Notes: generated by a model not told the origin, from the letters alone. Positions 35,358 to 45,364 are shown, counted from the first letter of the stretch. The stretch is DNA of 64,000 bases from Bacteroidota bacterium (GCA_947457075.1 CANGUG010000003.1:1-64000); one strand, 5' to 3'. Program-made: numbers and translations.

Positions 35358-36614
35358 CTAAATCTTATTGATAATTAATAACCTAAGTAAATTTATCGCC
35401 TGGGTGGCAGTTACTTCAATATTGCGGGATCGGTCAAATCTTAAGTACAATACCTTAGAATACACTTTTTCCTTGCTAGCGACCCCCATCCAAACCATTC
35501 CTAGTGGTTTTTCATCTGTTTGACCTGAAGGCCCCATAATGCCACTTACCGAAACCGCATAATCTGTATTCATCTTTTCACGCACAGCGATGGCCATTTG
35601 TTCAACGGCTTCCTTACTCACTGCGCCCACTGTTTGTAAAATTTCAGTTGGAACGTCCAAAAATTCAGTTTTAATACGATTATCATAGCTAATTACCCCT
35701 CCCGTGTAAAACTGAGAAGAGCCCGCGTGCTTGGATAATAAATGACCAATAAAACCTCCAGTACAACTTTCTGCCGTGGCTACTGTTTGATTTTTCTCTT
35801 TAAGAAGTCGCCCCACCACCATTTCCATTGTCTCATCCAAGTCGGTCACTAAATAGGCGGCAACTTTATTTTTAAGTTGAGCAAATTGTTCATTTATATT
35901 GATATTCAATGTGTTACTGTCAATATCAGCACCAGTTAATCTAAGTCTTACCATGCCAAAATTTGGCAAATAAGCTAGTTTTATACCACTGGGTAAATTG
36001 GCTTCAAATTCCTTTATTTCTTCTGCTAAAAACGATTCACCAATGCCTGCCGTCAATAAAGTGCGATGTTCAATAAAAGGGGTCTTAAACCTTTTTTGAA
36101 TTATTGGGAGGATATGGGTATCAACCAATCCTTTCATTTCATGAGGCACTCCAGGAATGGAAAAAAACAAAACATTTTCTTTTGTAAATAACATACCTGG
36201 GGCGGTACCATTTTCATTGAACAACACTTCACAAACATCAGGCACTTCGGCTTGCATGATATTGCGTTCAATAAGGGGACGCTTATATTTATTTACAAAA
36301 ATGTCTGTAATATGATCTAAAGTAGGCTGATGTATGATTAATTTACCACCAAAAAATTCATTTAATAAAGGCTTAGTGATATCGTCCGCAGTGGGGCCTA
36401 ATCCCCCTGTAATGATCACTATATTGCTTTTTGCACTTGTATTGATCAAGGCTTCCGTTATGGCTTCTTTATTATCTCCAACTGCAATTCTATTTGTAAC
36501 CTGTACCCCAATTTTATTTAAGGCTTTAGCAATATAGGCGCTATTGGTATCAATTACTTGACCTATGAGTAGCTCATCGCCGATGGTAATAATAGAAGCT
36601 TTTATTGAGCTCAT
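35358..36614 (-). CDS. cinA: CinA, competence/damage-inducible protein
   Basis: A 418-residue two-domain CinA. The N-terminal MoaB/MogA-like domain starts ASIITIGDELLIGQVIDTNSAYIA and has TGGLGPTADDITK. The C-terminal domain has TVATAESCTGGFIGHLLSKHAGSSQFYTGGVISYDN and SVSGIMGPSGQTDEKPLG, the nicotinamide-nucleotide amidase signature. The protein deamidates NMN and may hydrolyse ADP-ribose. The gene follows the thioesterase gene and precedes E2 on the same strand. Confidence 0.9.
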   Translation of the reverse strand: MSSIKASIITIGDELLIGQVIDTNSAYIAKALNKIGVQVTNRIAVGDNKEAITEALINTSAKSNIVIITGGLGPTADDITKPLLNEFFGGKLIIHQPTLDHITDIFVNKYKRPLIERNIMQAEVPDVCEVLFNENGTAPGMLFTKENVLFFSIPGVPHEMKGLVDTHILPIIQKRFKTPFIEHRTLLTAGIGESFLAEEIKEFEANLPSGIKLAYLPNFGMVRLRLTGADIDSNTLNININEQFAQLKNKVAAYLVTDLDETMEMVVGRLLKEKNQTVATAESCTGGFIGHLLSKHAGSSQFYTGGVISYDNRIKTEFLDVPTEILQTVGAVSKEAVEQMAIAVREKMNTDYAVSVSGIMGPSGQTDEKPLGMVWMGVASKEKVYSKVLYLRFDRSRNIEVTATQAINLLRLLIINKI

Positions 36615-36659
36615 GCACTAAATTAGATTAGGCTGCAAAGTAAATCAAATTATCGCGGT

Positions 36660-37070
36660 TTAACTAAAATAGGGACTTAGTTTTTCCTTAAGAAAAGCAG
36701 GCATTTCAGCTCTTTTTCCTAAGGCCTGATCCATAAAATATAGTTTTACAACGCCGACAGTAAGTAATTTGCCTTCTTCATTGTAAATTTCTTGGTCAAA
36801 TTGAATTTTATGGTCAGTGGGCAATTGTCTTATTTGAGACTTTATGGTAAGTAAATCATCATATTTTGCTGGTCTTAAGTATTTTATGTTTAACTCCACC
36901 ACAGGAAGCATAATGCCCATTTCTTCCATGGTTTTATAGCTAAGCCCCAATGCCCTCATGCTTTCTACTCTACCTACTTCAAAATATTGAGCATAGTTGC
37001 CATAATACACTACATTCATGGGATCTGCTTCGGCATACCTTACTCTAATATTGGTGTTGAACTCGTACAT
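36660..37070 (-). CDS. Acyl-CoA thioesterase, YbgC/4-hydroxybenzoyl-CoA type
   Basis: A 136-residue hotdog-fold protein. The motif RYAEADPMNVVYYGNYAQYFEVGRVESMRALG is the YbgC-type active-site region with the catalytic Asp in EADPMN. It probably hydrolyses short acyl-CoA thioesters. It heads a minus-strand group with cinA and E2, and is divergent from the TPR gene (about 118 bp). Confidence 0.86.
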   Translation of the reverse strand: MYEFNTNIRVRYAEADPMNVVYYGNYAQYFEVGRVESMRALGLSYKTMEEMGIMLPVVELNIKYLRPAKYDDLLTIKSQIRQLPTDHKIQFDQEIYNEEGKLLTVGVVKLYFMDQALGKRAEMPAFLKEKLSPYFS

Positions 37071-37188
37071 GGTTTATTGTATTTGTTGACAAATTTACAA
37101 CTTCAATCTGTTTTTCCACAATAAGTCTATTTAACAATACGTTCTAATTAGAGGGCTTAATTTTAGCTCATTATTAAATATTGGCTTT

Positions 37189-40100
37189 ATGTTCATTAAT
37201 AGAAACCTTTTCATTGTATCGGGGATATTTATCATTAATTGCTTCAGTAATCTAAATGCGACTGCTCAGAATGAAAATTTTGTCAAACCGGTCAATAAGG
37301 CTTTCGAAAAAGGATTAGTAGCTTTAAAGTTGGGAGATACCCTTCAGGCCTATCAATATATTCAAACTGCACAAGTTTTTTCCGATCACCCACAAGAAGT
37401 TGATTATTATTTTCATGTTTTGTCCCTTCGTTTAGGCAAACCCAATGCGGAACAAAACGCTAAAATTTGGATGGCTGAGAACAAAAATAGAATTTATTTT
37501 TCTAAAATTTCTTATGCCCTTGGTCATTATTATTTTAATCAACAAAAAGACGAAGAAGCAATAAATGCTTTTTCCAATGTCAGCATAGACGATTTGGACA
37601 ATAATGATATTGTCACTATGAAATTTTTAGAAGGCTATATTTATTTTAAATCGGGCAACTGGGATAAGGCAGCCCCTTTTCTTAATGCAGTTAGACAGGT
37701 AAATAGTAACGAGCATTATGCAGCAGCGAATTATTATGCTGGTTTCATTTCTCTGCAAAAAAAATCTTTTCAGGATGCATTAAAGTATTTTCAAATAGCC
37801 GCTCAAAGTAAATCTTATACCAAGTTGACTCCATTTTATATTAGTCAATTGTATTACTTTTTAGGGAATATAGATGCTGCCATGAGTCATTGTGAAAAAG
37901 CACTTGCAGCTGGTGGCCAATTTTATGAATTACAGCTAAACCAATTAATGGGGCATTTGCTTTTTGAAAAGAAAGAATACAACAAAGCTTTACCTTATTT
38001 ATCCAACTATGTTTCAAAACAAAAGAAAGTTGACCCACAGGATTTATATCAATTATCGTTTTGCTATTTTCAATCGCAAAATTGGTTAAAAGCAATTCCA
38101 GGATTTAAGGAATTGGCTAATGTAGAGGACTCTTTAGGACAAAATAGTATGTATTTATTGGCTACTTCTTATTTGAAAATAAATGATAAGAATGGTGCAA
38201 AAAATGCATTCTTAATTTGTTCTTCCAAAAGTCAAAATATTGCCCAAAAGGAAATATCCTTATTTAACTTTGGAAAATTAAGTGCCGATTTAAAAGAGTA
38301 CAGTAACGCCGTTTATGCATTGGATAAGTTTTTAGACAGCTATCCAAAGTCAAATTATAGGGAGGAGGCTAAAGCTATTTGGATATCAGCACTTGCCTAT
38401 AGTAAAAATTATGTCCAAGCCTTAGAGGCCTTTGAATCCGTGGAGAAACCCTCCAACGATTTGATGAAATTGTATCCTGCTATTTTATATGGAAGGGCAA
38501 CTATTTATATTAACGATGGTCAAATTGAAAAAGCCTATACTTTATTGAATCAAATATTAAATACACCTTACAATACTAAAATATTGCCTTTTGCACAATT
38601 TTGGTTGGGTGAAATTTCCTATAAGCTTGGTAGAGTGGATATGGCTATTGAAATTTTAGAACGTTTTTTATTGGATCCAGTTGAAGTGGGTGAAGTTACC
38701 CAACGACATGCTAAATACACATTAGGTTATTGTTATTTGAAAAAAGGCAATTATAGTAAAGCACTTGATTTATTTCAATATGTAGCCAATTATAATCATG
38801 CTAATATGATTGAAGCATATCAAAAAGATGCATTTATCAGACTAGCTGATTGCCAAATGATGACCAAGCAATATAAATTAGCGCTACAGGGCTTTCAAAA
38901 AGTAATTGATTGGAATTGGGATTATACCGATTATGCCACTTTGCAAAAAGCAGTAATTCAAGGGGGGATGGGGCAAGGAGCTGAAAAAATTAAAATATTA
39001 AAAGATTTTGATAATCAATTTAACCGTTCTGCCTACAAAAATGATGCTTATATGGAATTGGCAGATACCTATACCAATCAAGAAAATTACCAAGCAGCTA
39101 TTGAGCCATTGAGTAAGGTTTTGATTGATAAAAAAGCGGTTAGTTATTTTCCACAAGCCTATTATAAATTAGGCATTGTTTATTTCAACTTGGATAAGAA
39201 TGAAGTAGCACTTCAAACCTTTAGAGACTTGTACACCGCCTTTCCAAACTCAGTGGAAAGTGAGAATTCGATTGAGTTTATTAGAAATATTTATGTTGAA
39301 AATCAAACTCCCGAACTTTTTGTTCAATTTATGAATGAGTTTGGTAAACCTTTGGCGATTAATGAGCAGGATTCACTCACCTATAGAGCGTCGATTATTA
39401 AATATGAACAAAAAAAGTTAGTTGAAGCTTCTACTGGGTTAAAAAAATATGTAAACGCATTTCTAAATGGAAAATACCAATTAGAAGCTAATAATATCAT
39501 TGCTGAAATTGCTTATGCGCAACAACAATATGATAGTGCAGCTTTATATTTTAGTAAAGTAGCCGATCAGGCGCCCAATAAGTTTGCAGAAAGAGCCTCC
39601 TTAATTGCCGCTAGACTTTATTATTTCAATTTTAAGGAGTACGCCCAAGCTGAAAAATATTTTAACACGCTAAATCAAATAGCCACTCAGCAAGAAAATA
39701 AAAATGAAGCTTTAAAGGGTTTGTTAAGGTGTGAATATAAGGCCGAGAAATGGGCTGAATGTGCTATTGTCGCTGAACAAATTATTAAGGACAAGTCCTC
39801 GGCATCTGATGATATTTTGATAGCCAATTTGGCTTTATACCACCAAAGCCTAATCAATAAGGATACCACTAATGCGATAGCCATTTTACAAAAGGTAACA
39901 AAAGCAAATTCAACACAAATTACAGCTGAAGCCCATTATTTGTTGGCTAAATTATATTTTGATCATCAGGAATTAGGCATTGCTGAAAAAACAGCGTTTG
40001 AAGTGATTAAAAAACATACATCCTATGAGTTTTGGATTACAAAAACCTATCTTTTATTAGGAGACATTTATGTTGCTCAAAAAGATAATTTCAACGCAAT

Positions 40101-40203
40101 AGCTACCTATAAAAGTGTTTCTGAGAATGCAACCATTGAAGAACTTAAAAATGAAGCAACCAACAAGTTGAAATTATTGGAAGATGCTACCAACAACAAG
40201 TAA
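37189..40203 (+). CDS. Large exported TPR protein
   Basis: A 1,004-residue protein with a signal peptide (MFINRNLFIVSGIFIINCFSNLNATAQ) and tetratricopeptide repeats along most of its length, for example AINAFSNVSIDDLDNNDIVTMKFLEGYIYFKSGNWDKAAPFL and AIEPLSKVLIDKKAVSYFPQAYYKLGIVYFNLDKNEVAL. It is probably periplasmic or surface-attached and serves as a scaffold. It is followed after only 9 bp by an outer-membrane protein gene and then a membrane-bound HU-like gene, so the three probably form one unit. No enzymatic domain is seen. Confidence 0.85.
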   Translation: MFINRNLFIVSGIFIINCFSNLNATAQNENFVKPVNKAFEKGLVALKLGDTLQAYQYIQTAQVFSDHPQEVDYYFHVLSLRLGKPNAEQNAKIWMAENKNRIYFSKISYALGHYYFNQQKDEEAINAFSNVSIDDLDNNDIVTMKFLEGYIYFKSGNWDKAAPFLNAVRQVNSNEHYAAANYYAGFISLQKKSFQDALKYFQIAAQSKSYTKLTPFYISQLYYFLGNIDAAMSHCEKALAAGGQFYELQLNQLMGHLLFEKKEYNKALPYLSNYVSKQKKVDPQDLYQLSFCYFQSQNWLKAIPGFKELANVEDSLGQNSMYLLATSYLKINDKNGAKNAFLICSSKSQNIAQKEISLFNFGKLSADLKEYSNAVYALDKFLDSYPKSNYREEAKAIWISALAYSKNYVQALEAFESVEKPSNDLMKLYPAILYGRATIYINDGQIEKAYTLLNQILNTPYNTKILPFAQFWLGEISYKLGRVDMAIEILERFLLDPVEVGEVTQRHAKYTLGYCYLKKGNYSKALDLFQYVANYNHANMIEAYQKDAFIRLADCQMMTKQYKLALQGFQKVIDWNWDYTDYATLQKAVIQGGMGQGAEKIKILKDFDNQFNRSAYKNDAYMELADTYTNQENYQAAIEPLSKVLIDKKAVSYFPQAYYKLGIVYFNLDKNEVALQTFRDLYTAFPNSVESENSIEFIRNIYVENQTPELFVQFMNEFGKPLAINEQDSLTYRASIIKYEQKKLVEASTGLKKYVNAFLNGKYQLEANNIIAEIAYAQQQYDSAALYFSKVADQAPNKFAERASLIAARLYYFNFKEYAQAEKYFNTLNQIATQQENKNEALKGLLRCEYKAEKWAECAIVAEQIIKDKSSASDDILIANLALYHQSLINKDTTNAIAILQKVTKANSTQITAEAHYLLAKLYFDHQELGIAEKTAFEVIKKHTSYEFWITKTYLLLGDIYVAQKDNFNAIATYKSVSENATIEELKNEATNKLKLLEDATNNK

Positions 40204-40212
40204 AAAAAGATT

Positions 40213-42012
40213 ATGAAGTTAATTTATAAATTTATTCTACTATTATCCTTCTTTATCCTCATCGCTGATGTTCCAGTGGATGCACAAAGAAGACGCGGAA
40301 AGGCTAAAAAAGTAGTAGTTAAAAAGAAAGCCAAGAAAGTTGCCAAGAAAAAGGTTAATAATACTGCAAGAATTAATAGAAGCAATAATGTTGCTAATAA
40401 CAATACAAATACATCTAATCAATCAATTGCTGTTAAGGATTCATTGCCTGAGAAAGTAGTTACAATTCTATCCGCATTTAAACCGCAGTTAAAAAATTTG
40501 GCAAAAATTGATTTTGCAACAGCAAGTGAAAGAAATGATACGGGATCAATTAAAGTAGAATATCAAGTACCTAGTCAAAATTTAAGCTTTCAATACCAGC
40601 CAATTGCATTAATACCAAGGTCATTTAAATATGATTCATTAAATACTACTTCTGCCAATACCAATGTAAAAGTGGGTTATGGAAATTTCATGCATTATTT
40701 GATTGATTTTAATTACAATGTAACGGGTAAAAATAATAATTCACACTCCTTTAATATCAATAACGAATCCATTGAAGGTACACACCCATTACAAAAATAT
40801 AAGGATTGGGGAATAGGGTATATTGGAGACTATCTTGTTTCCAAACATGGGCATTTATTGACAAATTTGTATTTTAAGGAAAGTAATAGATTAAGATTTG
40901 GGTTGGTACCTGATACCACTACTTATCCAGTTTCTAATTATAAGCAAAATAGTTACTTAACAGGAATTGCGTTTAATTGGGTGAATGCACAAAAGGCGAA
41001 TAGCAATTTACACATGTCACCTAGTTTGGTATATGAATATTTTGAAGGTATAAGAGGAAGTAATAATAATTGGTTGCAGATGAGTAGTCCTTTGTGGTTA
41101 GACCTTAAAAATGACATAAAATTAAATTTGGATTTATCTTATAGCATTAACACTTTTAAAAATTTTAATAGTGAAAAGCAAACTAATAGTGTATTAAGAT
41201 TTGATCCTGCTATAAAATTCAACAAACTCAATAGTCTATTTAAAATTGGATTTAGTCCAGTTTTGATGAATAATGATTTTAAACTTTTCCCCAATGTTGA
41301 ATTCAGGAAATCATTAAAAGACACCAATGTAACTTTTATAATGGGATGGCGTGCAAATGTGAATAATACTCAATACGCTAATTTAGTTGCACAAAACCCT
41401 TGGATAGATGCACCTGAAAAATTAGCCATTGCTACAAAAGATAGTAAATATTTCGAAGTGAATATGACCACTGGGAAAAGGCTAAGTTATGGTTTTTCGT
41501 TTTCATTTGATGATTATGAAAATTTACCATTATTTAATAAAATAATGAACAAAAACAGACCTACATTAGGTTTAATGTACGAGACCATTTTTGAAAAGAA
41601 AGCCTCAACCATCCAGTTTGATGCCAATATTAGGTATCAATTTAGTGATGTAATATTGGTTTCCAATAAGTTTAAATACATTCAGTTTAATTCGGTACAA
41701 GTGAATCCTCAACCTTGGGGAATCCTGCCAATTGAACTTAATTCACAAATTAGTTGGTTGCCCTCTAAGAAATTACTGATTAATGGGGGTGTACAATATT
41801 GGTCTGGTGCAACCTTGTACAACGAAGCTGCTATGCCTTATGATTTAAATAATGCCCTGAATATTAATGCTGAATTGCATTATAAATTAACGCCAAAATG
41901 GAATGTTTGGGTAAAAGGGGATAATTTATTAGATAAGCCATATGAACGATGGGCAGATTATCCCTCTTTAGGTGTTCAATTTATCGCAGGTATCGTATAT
42001 TCGTTTAAGTAA
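40213..42012 (+). CDS. Outer-membrane beta-barrel protein with basic N-terminal tail
   Basis: A 599-residue protein with a signal peptide (MKLIYKFILLLSFFILIADVPVDAQ). A strikingly basic stretch follows directly (RRRGKAKK, KKKAKKVAKKK), then an Asn/Thr-rich linker. From about residue 100 the pattern of alternating hydrophobic strands, ending ...SLGVQFIAGIVYSFK, fits a TonB-receptor-like barrel without a visible plug. It follows the TPR gene by 9 bp. Function is unknown; the family looks Bacteroidota-specific. Confidence 0.75.
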   Translation: MKLIYKFILLLSFFILIADVPVDAQRRRGKAKKVVVKKKAKKVAKKKVNNTARINRSNNVANNNTNTSNQSIAVKDSLPEKVVTILSAFKPQLKNLAKIDFATASERNDTGSIKVEYQVPSQNLSFQYQPIALIPRSFKYDSLNTTSANTNVKVGYGNFMHYLIDFNYNVTGKNNNSHSFNINNESIEGTHPLQKYKDWGIGYIGDYLVSKHGHLLTNLYFKESNRLRFGLVPDTTTYPVSNYKQNSYLTGIAFNWVNAQKANSNLHMSPSLVYEYFEGIRGSNNNWLQMSSPLWLDLKNDIKLNLDLSYSINTFKNFNSEKQTNSVLRFDPAIKFNKLNSLFKIGFSPVLMNNDFKLFPNVEFRKSLKDTNVTFIMGWRANVNNTQYANLVAQNPWIDAPEKLAIATKDSKYFEVNMTTGKRLSYGFSFSFDDYENLPLFNKIMNKNRPTLGLMYETIFEKKASTIQFDANIRYQFSDVILVSNKFKYIQFNSVQVNPQPWGILPIELNSQISWLPSKKLLINGGVQYWSGATLYNEAAMPYDLNNALNINAELHYKLTPKWNVWVKGDNLLDKPYERWADYPSLGVQFIAGIVYSFK

Positions 42013-42017
42013 TTGTT

Positions 42018-42509
42018 ATGACAAAAAGTTTAGTTCAATATTTTATTAAAAATGGCCATTTGGATTTACCTACCATAGGTGTTCTAAGATGGAGTAAGCA
42101 AGAGTCTGTTTGGCAAAACAATCAGCTTACCGCACCTAAAGAAACCATTATTTTGGATCGTATTGTAGCAAATCCCACGAAACATTTTTACAGTTTTTTG
42201 GCTGAGGATCTTGGGCTATCTATTGAACAAGCACATGTACAATTTGAAAACTATATTGCGGATTTTACAAGCAAAAAAATAGCTAGTTTAAACATTGGTA
42301 GTTTAGGGACTTTACTTAAAAATGAGGAGGAAGTTTCCTGGAATAATTTATATAATGCGGATATCTATTATAAGGATATTACTATTAATCCATCAATCAA
42401 TTCGGATATAGTGAATGAGTTTCCTATTGAAACGAAAAAAGATTATTGGTGGGTTTGGACAATTTTAATTGTATTCATTGCATTGGCTTTAATTTTTTAC
42501 AAACAATAG
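42018..42509 (+). CDS. Membrane-anchored CCDC81-type HU-domain protein
   Basis: A 163-residue protein. Residues 1 to about 60 (MTKSLVQYFIKNGHLDLPTIGVLRW) and about 60-120 (FLAEDLGLSIEQAHVQFENYIADF ... ASLNIGSLGTLLKNEEEVSW) resemble the paired CCDC81-like prokaryotic HU domains. A C-terminal membrane helix ends it (YWWVWTILIVFIALALIFY). In other Bacteroidota this HU pair usually sits before a SPOR domain in peptidoglycan-binding proteins; here no SPOR follows. Five bp after the barrel gene. A role in envelope organisation is possible but unproven. Confidence 0.75.
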   Translation: MTKSLVQYFIKNGHLDLPTIGVLRWSKQESVWQNNQLTAPKETIILDRIVANPTKHFYSFLAEDLGLSIEQAHVQFENYIADFTSKKIASLNIGSLGTLLKNEEEVSWNNLYNADIYYKDITINPSINSDIVNEFPIETKKDYWWVWTILIVFIALALIFYKQ

Positions 42510-42520
42510 AAGCTTAAATT

Positions 42521-43429
42521 ATGTCATTTCAACAACAGATATATCCACCTTGTCCTGTTTGTCAAAATAAAGACATTTCATTTAAATTAGCTTGTAAAGA
42601 TTATTCTTTAACACAAGAATCATTCGATATTATTAAATGCAATCATTGTAGCTTTCATTATACTCATCCAGTTCCGTCTAAAGATAATATTGCACCTTAT
42701 TATCAATTTCCTGAATATATATCGCATACAGATGTTCAAGAAGGGTGGATGAATAAATTATACCATAAAGTAAGGCAAAGGACATTATTACAAAAAACAA
42801 ATTGGATTCAATCTTTATTTACTGGTCACAAAGGCAATATTTTAGAAATAGGTGCTGGTACGGGTGCCTTTGCCAATGCAATGTCTTTAAAAGGTTGGAA
42901 TGTTACCGCATTAGAACCGGATGAAGCCAGTAGAAATAAAGCACTTGAAAATTATAATTTACAACTGCTTTCAACTGATCATTTAAAGAGTTTACCTGAA
43001 AATAATTTTGACGTTATTACATTGTGGCATGTTCTTGAACATGTTCATGATTTGTCTGAGTATATGGAAACATTTACAAAATTATTAAAGATAAATGGAA
43101 GATTAATTATTGCGGTTCCCAATCATACAAGTTATGATGCCCAATTTTACAAACAATTTTGGGCTGCTTATGATGTACCCAGGCATTTATACCATTTCTC
43201 GCCAGCAGCAATGAAAACCTTGTGTAGGAATTATCAAATGAAAATTTTACAGTATAAGCCAATGTGGTATGATAGTTTTTATGTGAGTTTGCTTAGTGAA
43301 AAGTATAAGCAAACAAAATATATTGGGGTACTTCGCGCTTTTTGTATAGGCTTGATTTCAAATATTTTTGCTATTAGAAATAATAAAAAAGCCAGTTCAA
43401 TTATTTATGAGATAAAACTTAAAAATTAA
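42521..43429 (+). CDS. Class I SAM methyltransferase with N-terminal zinc ribbon
   Basis: A 302-residue protein. The N-terminus has paired cysteines (CPVCQNKD and CNHCSF) for a zinc ribbon. The methyltransferase core has motif I ILEIGAGTGAFANAM, then the acidic end of strand two (ALEPDEASR), DVITLWHVLEHVHD and RLIIAVPNHTSYDA. This domain order is common in sugar- or lipid-modifying methyltransferases. The substrate is not known. It follows the HU gene by 11 bp on the same strand. Confidence 0.85.
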   Translation: MSFQQQIYPPCPVCQNKDISFKLACKDYSLTQESFDIIKCNHCSFHYTHPVPSKDNIAPYYQFPEYISHTDVQEGWMNKLYHKVRQRTLLQKTNWIQSLFTGHKGNILEIGAGTGAFANAMSLKGWNVTALEPDEASRNKALENYNLQLLSTDHLKSLPENNFDVITLWHVLEHVHDLSEYMETFTKLLKINGRLIIAVPNHTSYDAQFYKQFWAAYDVPRHLYHFSPAAMKTLCRNYQMKILQYKPMWYDSFYVSLLSEKYKQTKYIGVLRAFCIGLISNIFAIRNNKKASSIIYEIKLKN

Positions 43430-43432
43430 GGG

Positions 43433-44257
43433 TTATCTAAATTTTAATTCAATCAGTGCTGGCCAATCTTTTCCAGTAATAAAAAAGGTTTTTGAATTTT
43501 TGTTATACGCTATTCCATTTAACACATTCCCTGGATCTTTTACTTTAGGATCATCATTTATTCCTGCCTTGGTAAGTATGTTCGTTAAATTTGCTTTCGC
43601 TAAAACTCTACCAGAAACAGGATCTATTTGAATAATATCGTCTGTCAAATACACATTTGCATAAATTTTACCATCCACATACTCCAATTCATTTACATTG
43701 GATACATACCCATTATGGTCATATACGCCCACCGTTTTAATCACTTTAAAGTTGGAGGGGTCAACATAATACAAATTACTGCCTCCAGTATTTACAATAA
43801 TTGCAGTGTCATTGTGGGTCATGCCCCAGCCTTCATATGGCCAATAGTACTCGGTTATTTTTTTCAATGTTTTTGCATCATAAACAAAAACCTTGTTTTC
43901 TTTCCAGGTTAATTGATAAATTTTGTTGTTAAAAAGGGTAGCCCCTTCGCCAAAATAAATATCTTCTAATTTAACGGGACTTACAATATCCTTCATATTG
44001 GTATCCAATAAACGAAGTTTGCTTTCTTTATAATTACCTGTACTTTCAATCAATACATTTCCATTCCATTCTAAACCTTGAGTATAGGAACTCGTATCAT
44101 GTGGATATGTTTTAATGATATCAAATAATAAATTGGAAGGGGTAGGGATGACTGGGTTAACGTCCACATTCGTTCCTGTATCAGTTGAATTACTATTGTT
44201 GCAAGCAAACAATGCAAGGAGCAATAAAAAGCTTAAATAAGTACGTGTTGATAACAT
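43433..44257 (-). CDS. Glutamine cyclotransferase (glutaminyl-peptide cyclotransferase)
   Basis: A 274-residue lipoprotein (lipobox LFAC, Cys19). The plant-type glutamine cyclotransferase propeller starts at YPHDTSSYTQGLEWNGNVLIESTGNYKESKLRLLD. It continues with IYFGEGATLFNNKIYQLTWKENKVFVYDAKTLKKITEY, YEGWGMTH and NELEYVDGKIYANVYLTDDIIQIDP. It makes N-terminal pyroglutamate. T9SS cargo proteins in Bacteroidota often carry N-terminal pyroglutamate, so this periplasmic enzyme may act on them. Convergent with the methyltransferase gene and 9 bp downstream of ychF. Confidence 0.88.
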   Translation of the reverse strand: MLSTRTYLSFLLLLALFACNNSNSTDTGTNVDVNPVIPTPSNLLFDIIKTYPHDTSSYTQGLEWNGNVLIESTGNYKESKLRLLDTNMKDIVSPVKLEDIYFGEGATLFNNKIYQLTWKENKVFVYDAKTLKKITEYYWPYEGWGMTHNDTAIIVNTGGSNLYYVDPSNFKVIKTVGVYDHNGYVSNVNELEYVDGKIYANVYLTDDIIQIDPVSGRVLAKANLTNILTKAGINDDPKVKDPGNVLNGIAYNKNSKTFFITGKDWPALIELKFR

Positions 44258-44266
44258 AGTAAAATT

Positions 44267-45364
44267 TTAAACATTAAATCTAAAATGCATTACATCACCG
44301 TCTTTAACAATATATTCTTTTCCTTCTATTCTCAATTTACCATTCTCTCTACATGCTGCTTCACTTTTATATTGCATGTAATCATCAAAAGCAATTACCT
44401 CTGCTTTAATAAAACCTTTTTCAAAATCGGTATGAATTACACTAGCAGCCTGTGGGGCTTTCCAACCATTCCCTATGGTCCAAGCACGAACTTCCTGCAC
44501 TCCAGCCGTAAAATAAGTTTCTAGATTCAATAATTTATACGCAGATTGAATTAAACGATTTAAAGCGGGTTCTTTCATTTGGTATTCTTCCATAAAAAGT
44601 GCTTTATCATCGGGGTCTTCTAATTCTGTAATTTGAGCTTCAATATTATTGCACATAACAATTACTTGAGCTCCTTCTTCTTTGGCCATAGCCACCAACT
44701 TTTCGGAATATTGATTGCCAGTATGCATTGATTTTTCATCTACATTGGCTACATACATTACGGGTTTTTCGGTCAATAAAAAAATATCTGCTATTGCCAC
44801 TGCTTCTTCCTTGGATAAACCTAAGGAACGTATGCTTTTACCTTGTTCTAAATGTGCTTTGCATTTTTTTAGTACTTCTAATTCTACTTTTGCTTTAGGA
44901 TCTGTCTTTGCCATTTTTTCAGATCTTTGCATTTTCTTTTCAACACTATCCAAATCCTTAAGCTGTAATTCGGTTTCAATAATTTCCTTATCTCCAATTG
45001 GGTTAATTGCACCTTCTTCTCTTAATACATTCTCATCTTCGAAACAACGAATAACATGTATAATAGCAGTCACTTCCCTAATATTGGCTAGGAATTTATT
45101 ACCCAAGCCTTCACCTTTACTTGCCCCTTTCACCAATCCTGCAATGTCAACAATTTCAAGTTGGGTAGGTACAATTCTTTGTGGATTAATTAAATCAGCC
45201 AATTGTTGAAGTCTGTTATCTGGTACATCTACTAAACCTACATTGGGCTCAATGGTACAAAAACGATAATTACTTGCTTGTGCCTTTGCACTATTACTAA
45301 CCGCATTAAATAAGGTTGATTTTCCAACATTGGGTAATCCCACAATACCTGCCTGTAAAGCCAT
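44267..45364 (-). CDS. ychF: Redox-regulated ATPase YchF
   Basis: A 365-residue Obg-family P-loop protein. The P-loop is GLPNVGKSTLF, IVDIAGLVKGASKGEGLGN is the G3 region and G4 is NVDE-like (YVANVDEKS), as expected for ATP preference. The C-terminal TGS domain ends EYIVKDGDVMHFRFNV. YchF binds ribosomes and affects oxidative stress responses. It is divergent from the SpmAB gene and followed by the cyclotransferase. Confidence 0.94.
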   Translation of the reverse strand: MALQAGIVGLPNVGKSTLFNAVSNSAKAQASNYRFCTIEPNVGLVDVPDNRLQQLADLINPQRIVPTQLEIVDIAGLVKGASKGEGLGNKFLANIREVTAIIHVIRCFEDENVLREEGAINPIGDKEIIETELQLKDLDSVEKKMQRSEKMAKTDPKAKVELEVLKKCKAHLEQGKSIRSLGLSKEEAVAIADIFLLTEKPVMYVANVDEKSMHTGNQYSEKLVAMAKEEGAQVIVMCNNIEAQITELEDPDDKALFMEEYQMKEPALNRLIQSAYKLLNLETYFTAGVQEVRAWTIGNGWKAPQAASVIHTDFEKGFIKAEVIAFDDYMQYKSEAACRENGKLRIEGKEYIVKDGDVMHFRFNV

